Positions 6,325-9,542 of a stretch of 9,542 bases of DNA are shown here, piece after piece (the stretch's first letter is position 1; each line of letters starts with the position of its first letter). Below the pieces are notes generated by a model, which was not told where the DNA came from, searched no databases, and saw nothing but the letters and a program-made list of their open reading frames with translations. The stretch is from assembly GCA_001775355.1 (NCBI GenBank), contig MEWM01000134.1, positions 7,181 to 16,722 of the forward strand. The letters are read 5' to 3'. The position numbers and the translations under genes are program-made. Source of the stretch: a candidate division Zixibacteria bacterium RBG_16_43_9. GTDB lineage: Bacteria; Zixibacteria; MSB-5A5; RBG-16-43-9.

Positions 6325-6864
6325 TTATTGTCCACTCTTTTCCTTCGGGGGAATAAGTGTAAAGCCCAGTTGCTGATATAAATCCAATACGTTCCAAAAG
6401 GTCTCATCTTCTGCAATCTTTCCATTGGCTACTCGGGTGATAGCAAGCCCAGATACCTTAAACTTCTTGCCAGTAGCTGGGATTTCACCCAAAGAACCTG
6501 TGTTTGTGCCCGTGATTGTGAAGCGAGACCAAATCCTGTCACCTTTTACAATTAGTTCCTCGATTGTGCAATTGAAATCGGAAAAGACTTTTGATGTATT
6601 CGTTACGAAAGCCTTGTAACCTTCGATGCCCACAATAGGTTCAGGGTAAGCGGGAGTATGCAGTACAAACTCAGGACTACAAATTTCATCGATTAAAGCC
6701 AGATTAGCCTCATTAGTGGCTTTCATATAACGATCCATAAGAACTTTCGCCTCTTCTTCAGTGATTTGCTCTTTAGCCTGCTTTTGACAACTGAAAGAAA
6801 AGCAAAGCAAAACCAGGGTGAGAACAAATGCTGCTTTTGTGAGTAGTCGTATTGATTCTTTCAC
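6325..6864 (-). CDS. Exported SnoaL-like (ester cyclase-type) lipoprotein
   Basis: This 179-residue protein has an N-terminal lipoprotein signal (KESIRLLTK, a hydrophobic stretch, then FSFSC with Cys26) followed by a SnoaL-like domain from about residue 35 to 170. The domain is recognised from the helical start (EAKVLMDRYMKATNEAN), SPEFVLHTPAYPEPIVGIEG, the strand regions VKGDRIWSRFTITGTNTG and GKKFKVSGLAITRVANGKIA, and the ending W.VLDLYQQLGF. This NTF2-like cone fold includes polyketide cyclases and many proteins of unknown function. The substrate cannot be read from the sequence, and no biosynthetic genes surround it. The start is GTG at 6864-6862, supported by AAGGAGGA at an ideal distance. 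It is transcribed alone, convergent to the helicase gene. An enzymatic role outside the cytoplasm is possible; a ligand-binding role is equally possible. Confidence 0.85.
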   Translation of the reverse strand: MKESIRLLTKAAFVLTLVLLCFSFSCQKQAKEQITEEEAKVLMDRYMKATNEANLALIDEICSPEFVLHTPAYPEPIVGIEGYKAFVTNTSKVFSDFNCTIEELIVKGDRIWSRFTITGTNTGSLGEIPATGKKFKVSGLAITRVANGKIAEDETFWNVLDLYQQLGFTLIPPKEKSGQ

Positions 6865-6868
6865 TTTT

Positions 6869-6876
6869 TCCTCCTT
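6869..6876 (-). promoter_or_regulatory. Ribosome binding site supporting a GTG start
   Basis: The minus strand reads AAGGAGGA followed by AAAA and then GTG. This strong Shine-Dalgarno site decides the GTG start of the SnoaL-like gene. Confidence 0.8.
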
Positions 6877-6988
6877 ACTGGTTAGAGACTAGCGTTTTAG
6901 ATTTTAAGTACCCTCAAAATGTTACTCTCAAGGGTTATCTTGAACTTTACACCTTAACTGCTCTTTAATTTATAAAGCAATAACCAAA

Positions 6989-7015
6989 TTTATAGTCAAT
7001 AGTCTTCTATGTCAA
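6989..7015 (-). promoter_or_regulatory. Candidate sigma-70-type promoter for the SnoaL-like gene
   Basis: The minus strand carries TTGACA (7015-7010) and TATAAA (6994-6989) with a 15-base spacer. An overlapping alternative is TTGACT (6999-6994) and TTTATA (6976-6971) with a 17-base spacer. The region is AT-rich and lies just after the terminator of the upstream kinase gene, so a separate promoter is expected here. This leaves an untranslated leader of roughly 100 bases. Confidence 0.45.
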
Positions 7016-7037
7016 ATTATTTTTAATAAAAAATTTT

Positions 7038-7067
7038 TGGCGGGCAGTCTCCGACAGCCCGACCTAC
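7038..7067. repeat. Second copy of the 30-bp repeat arm
   Basis: This block matches the right arm of the 6182-6275 element at 27 of 30 positions, in the same orientation, and ends in CCCGACCTAC. No matching left arm is visible within 100 bases, so it is a solo or truncated copy. It adjoins the terminator hairpin at 7077-7099. Confidence 0.65.
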
Positions 7068-7099
7068 AAAACAAAAAGAGACGCATGCTATGCGTCTCT
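7068..7099 (-). terminator. Intrinsic terminator of the hybrid histidine kinase gene
   Basis: AGAGACGCAT (7077-7086) and ATGCGTCTCT (7090-7099) form a perfect 10-bp stem with a 3-base loop. Read on the minus strand it is followed by TTTTGTTTT. It lies about 40 bases downstream of the kinase stop codon, a standard position for a Rho-independent terminator. The palindrome may itself come from a dispersed repeat. Confidence 0.75.
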
Positions 7100-7140
7100 A
7101 CACACTGTTTTAAAGCAATCAAATATAAAGTTTTTTGGAG

Positions 7141-9111
7141 TTATAAACCGCGGACGAAATTTTTCTCTTTAGAGGGAGGCTCCTCGACAACTTCGCCTTT
7201 CTTAGGCTTAAGTTTCAGTGCTCTGGCAATTGCTCTTTCAAGGTTTTCCCTTTTAATGGGCTTGGAAAGAACTACTTCCACGCCTAAGTCCTTCGCCTCT
7301 TGGGTCAATATCTGATCTCCCCAGCCAGTCACCAGGATTACCGGGATTCTGGGATTTATCTCTTTTGATTCGGCTGCAAAATCCCAGCCTGTCATCCCGG
7401 ATATCCCCAGGTCAGTGATAATCACGTCATATTTTTCCAACTTCATGAACGATATCCCTTCGGTCCCGCTGCAAGCCACTTTGACCTCGTACCCCTCCCC
7501 GTAAAGCATATCCACCAGAACCCCTTGCAGGTCCTCGTCGTCTTCAATCAGCAGTACTTTGACTTTCCCTGCTGGCAGCTCCAGGGTGGAGGTTTCTTCT
7601 TTTTCTTTGACCTTGGAGAGAGGTAATTTGAGGATGAAGGTCGTCCCCTTATCTTCCTGGCTTTCCACGGCGATCTTTCCGTTATGCTGCAGGATAATGG
7701 AATATGCCACTGTCATTCCCAGCCCGTTCCCCTTTTCCGGCTTGGTGCTAAAGAAAGGCTCAAATATCTTTTTCTTGACCTCCTCTCTCATACCGGTGCC
7801 GTTGTCTTTAACTGAAAGAAATATATTCTCTTCTTCCTGCCAGGTGCGGAAGGAGATCTTCCCTCCTTTGGGCAGGGCATCGATTGAGTTCAGAACCATA
7901 TTTATCAGGACCTCTCTCAGATCTGCCGGATTGCCGAATACCGGGCTAAGCGGAGCCAGGCTACTCTCGACATCTATTTTTATTCCCCTCAGCTTTGACC
8001 ATTCATTCCATTTTGATCTGGTCAGCTCAATCGCCTCCTTGACCAGCTGGTTCAGATCTAAGTTTTTGAACTCTTTCTCCGGAATCGGCATCCCGAATTG
8101 ATTCATCCTCTGGATTATGTCTGCGGCCTGGGTTGATACTTTTATTATCGCCTCGATATGTTTGGAGAGGTTGGTGTCCCTGGTCTGGACCGAGAGAAGC
8201 TGCGCTCTTCCGATGATTATGGACAAGAAGTTGTTGAAATCGTGCATCAGGGCGCTGATCAGCTTTCCCACTGCTTTGAATTTCTCGGTCTGGATGAGCT
8301 GGTTCATCCTCTCTTTAAGCTCCTGGTGCAAGGATGCCTTCTCTATGGCTAAGCCGGCGCTTTCCGCGAAGATCGATACAAGCTGAAGGTCATTTTCGTT
8401 AAATTTGCGAGCGCGGTTGATCAGATTGACGTTGAGCACCCCTTTTACCAGCCCGTTCACCCTTAAAGGCGTGCATAGGGCGGAGGTGATGTTCCGATCC
8501 TTCTCAACATAACCATTATAATTAGAAGGGTCCGCCTCATCTTGCAAGAGCAAGGGTTGATTCTTCTTGATCACCCACCCGGTCACGCTCTGGCCTAATT
8601 CCAGCTCTCTGCCTTTTATCTTATCCGCATCCAGCCCATAGGCGGCGATACATTCCAATTTATCCGTATTCGGATTGTAAAAAACCAACGAAGACTGATC
8701 CGCCTGCAAACAGTGGATAATATCCCTGGTAATGGTATCCAGGATGGTCGGCAGGTCCGCTTTACTGTTGACCAGGCAGCTGACTTGAAACAGGTCCTTC
8801 AACTCCTGGAGCTGTTTTTCCAGGGCATTCGTGGCAGACCTCTCCTCGATTAACCTGACCCTCAGTTTTTTCAAGGAAATTCCCTGGGTAACGATATAGG
8901 CTAAAAATAAAAGAGAGATTCCAAGAAAACCTATGAACAGAATGTTAAAGGAGTATCCGCCTAACTCTTCTTCATACAGTTTGCTTACGTCGGAGTAGAA
9001 AACTAAGGAGGTGATGAAAACTATAAACAGAAAGAAGACCAGCGACATCAAAAACCATAGACGCCAGTCTTTTTTATCTATGTCTTTTATTTTATCTTCA
9101 AATATACCCAT
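7141..9111 (-). CDS. Membrane hybrid sensor histidine kinase with GAF and receiver domains
   Basis: This 656-residue protein would sense a signal and phosphorylate itself, passing the phosphate to its own receiver domain. It has two membrane segments (about 17-39 and 54-74) with a very short loop between them, then a probable coiled coil (78-106). A GAF domain covers about 108-258 (AADQSSLVFYNP-like start, SVTGWVIKKNQPLLLQDEAD, CTPLRVNGLVKGVLNV). The kinase core has the H-box LMHDFNNFLS with H290, the N-box NMVLNSIDALP (N404, N408), DNGTGM (436-441), FEPFFSTKPEKGNGLGM, and the end GTTFILKLPL. The receiver (about 517-632) has the acidic pocket E523-D525, the phospho-acceptor D567 in ITDLGISGM, T595 and K617. 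Such H-DFNN kinases resemble NtrB-type enzymes. With almost no extracytoplasmic part, sensing is probably through the GAF domain or membrane. The signal and output are unknown, as no regulator gene is adjacent. The start ATG is preceded by AAAAGGCGAGG. Confidence 0.92.
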   Translation of the reverse strand: MGIFEDKIKDIDKKDWRLWFLMSLVFFLFIVFITSLVFYSDVSKLYEEELGGYSFNILFIGFLGISLLFLAYIVTQGISLKKLRVRLIEERSATNALEKQLQELKDLFQVSCLVNSKADLPTILDTITRDIIHCLQADQSSLVFYNPNTDKLECIAAYGLDADKIKGRELELGQSVTGWVIKKNQPLLLQDEADPSNYNGYVEKDRNITSALCTPLRVNGLVKGVLNVNLINRARKFNENDLQLVSIFAESAGLAIEKASLHQELKERMNQLIQTEKFKAVGKLISALMHDFNNFLSIIIGRAQLLSVQTRDTNLSKHIEAIIKVSTQAADIIQRMNQFGMPIPEKEFKNLDLNQLVKEAIELTRSKWNEWSKLRGIKIDVESSLAPLSPVFGNPADLREVLINMVLNSIDALPKGGKISFRTWQEEENIFLSVKDNGTGMREEVKKKIFEPFFSTKPEKGNGLGMTVAYSIILQHNGKIAVESQEDKGTTFILKLPLSKVKEKEETSTLELPAGKVKVLLIEDDEDLQGVLVDMLYGEGYEVKVACSGTEGISFMKLEKYDVIITDLGISGMTGWDFAAESKEINPRIPVILVTGWGDQILTQEAKDLGVEVVLSKPIKRENLERAIARALKLKPKKGEVVEEPPSKEKNFVRGL

Positions 9112-9181
9112 ACCTCGCCTTTTAGTATCTAATCGGCAGATATGGGAATTTGTTTATCTTAAACTTGGATACTGAAGTACA

Positions 9182-9218
9182 TAGGGACAGAATCCGCCTC
9201 AGGTGGATTCTGTCCCTA
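9182..9218. repeat. 17-bp stem-loop
   Basis: TAGGGACAGAATCCGCC (9182-9198) pairs with GGTGGATTCTGTCCCTA (9202-9218) around TCA, with 16 Watson-Crick pairs and one G-U. It lies between the phasin-like gene and the kinase gene, both on the minus strand. No T-run follows, so it is more likely a dispersed palindromic repeat, possibly acting as an mRNA 3' end or processing site, than a textbook terminator. Confidence 0.65.
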
Positions 9219-9264
9219 CAGAATTTTCTCGCACACCACTAACAAAGATCGAGTCTTTAAATCC

Positions 9265-9542
9265 TCATTTCTTTTCCAGCTTCTCTTCTAATTTCTCAAG
9301 CGCCTTAGAAAGTTTTTCGATCTTTTTATTCAGCTCTGAAAGTTCCTGGGCCGTTGTTCCTTTGACTTTCTCAACTACCTTGCTGACACGCTGATCGATT
9401 TTCTCTTTCAGCTTTTTGGTCCTTTCCTCATGTCCCTTCAACATCTCCTTAACTGCTCTTGCCTTATCCGACTGGGAGAGTTCCCCCCTCTTGATAAGCT
9501 CGTTTACTACCTTCTCTGCTTTCTCCTTGGTGAGATCGAATA
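9265..9542 (-). CDS. Phasin-like helical protein, partial (N-terminus outside window)
   Basis: The 3' part of a gene is visible: 91 residues to a TGA at 9267-9265, open to the window edge. The sequence begins FDLTKEKAEKVVNELIKRGE, continues LSQSDKARAVKEMLKGHEER, and ends with a highly charged heptad-like stretch (LNKKIEKLSKALEKLEEKLE, then KK). This pattern (LTKEKAE..V.ELIKRGELS followed by a Lys/Glu-rich coiled coil) is typical of phasin-family or polyhydroxyalkanoate-granule-associated proteins (PhaI/PhaF type), which also occur in bacteria without granules. The protein is almost certainly all helical and may oligomerise. Its true start and full length cannot be seen. The kinase gene is downstream on the same strand but is separated by a strong stem-loop, so co-transcription is uncertain. 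Confidence 0.75.
   Translation of the reverse strand, partial: FDLTKEKAEKVVNELIKRGELSQSDKARAVKEMLKGHEERTKKLKEKIDQRVSKVVEKVKGTTAQELSELNKKIEKLSKALEKLEEKLEKK

Noticed and set aside
7559..8101. 180-codon open frame on the + strand within the histidine kinase gene
   Set aside because: It is the complement of the kinase and receiver coding sequence; its composition is Ser/Leu/Phe-rich as expected for a shadow frame, and there is no ribosome binding site.

Overview
The window looks like chromosomal sequence from an uncultivated, moderately AT-rich bacterium. Two secreted-lipoprotein genes, short interspersed palindromic repeats between genes, and a decayed four-helix-bundle gene fit the style of candidate-phylum genomes (for example the FCB/Zixibacteria/WOR-3 type). 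That placement is an inference with low confidence; nothing in the window fixes the taxon.

Layout. Positions 11-384 (-) hold a frameshifted four-helix-bundle (S23-type) gene. Positions 482-1696 (-) hold a LivJ/LivK-type branched-chain amino-acid binding lipoprotein with its own promoter-like sequence and a strong ribosome binding site. Divergent from it, on the + strand, lie an RNase H-like exonuclease gene resembling mrfB/yprB (1982-3106) and a DEAH-family helicase gene resembling mrfA/yprA (about 3924-6164). In Bacillus subtilis these two form the MrfAB DNA-repair pair. Here they are separated by a REP-associated tyrosine (Y1, HUH) transposase gene (3205-3766). It carries a one-base frameshift and is bracketed by related palindromic repeats, including an identical 20-bp palindrome on each side. 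After the helicase come a MITE-like inverted repeat (6182-6275), a convergent SnoaL-like lipoprotein gene (6325-6864, -), a second copy of one repeat arm joined to a good intrinsic terminator (7038-7099), a membrane hybrid histidine kinase/response regulator (7141-9111, -), a strong stem-loop (9182-9218), and the 3' part of a phasin-like helical protein gene (9265-9542, -, running off the window).

How the genes fit together. The only clear functional pair is the exonuclease and helicase, which probably act together in excision-type repair of DNA lesions. The other genes are single units: an orphan binding protein with no transporter subunits in view, an orphan exported SnoaL-like protein, and a hybrid kinase with a receiver domain but no output domain in view. 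The most notable theme is that repeats reach into gene ends. The last eight codons of the mrfB-like gene and the last few of the mrfA-like gene lie in repeat sequence, and the mrfA-like start sits next to a REP palindrome and lacks a Shine-Dalgarno site. I found no CRISPR array, tRNA, rRNA or phage module. I see no clearly new multi-gene system; the best lead is the REP/transposase unit inserted inside the mrfBA pair.
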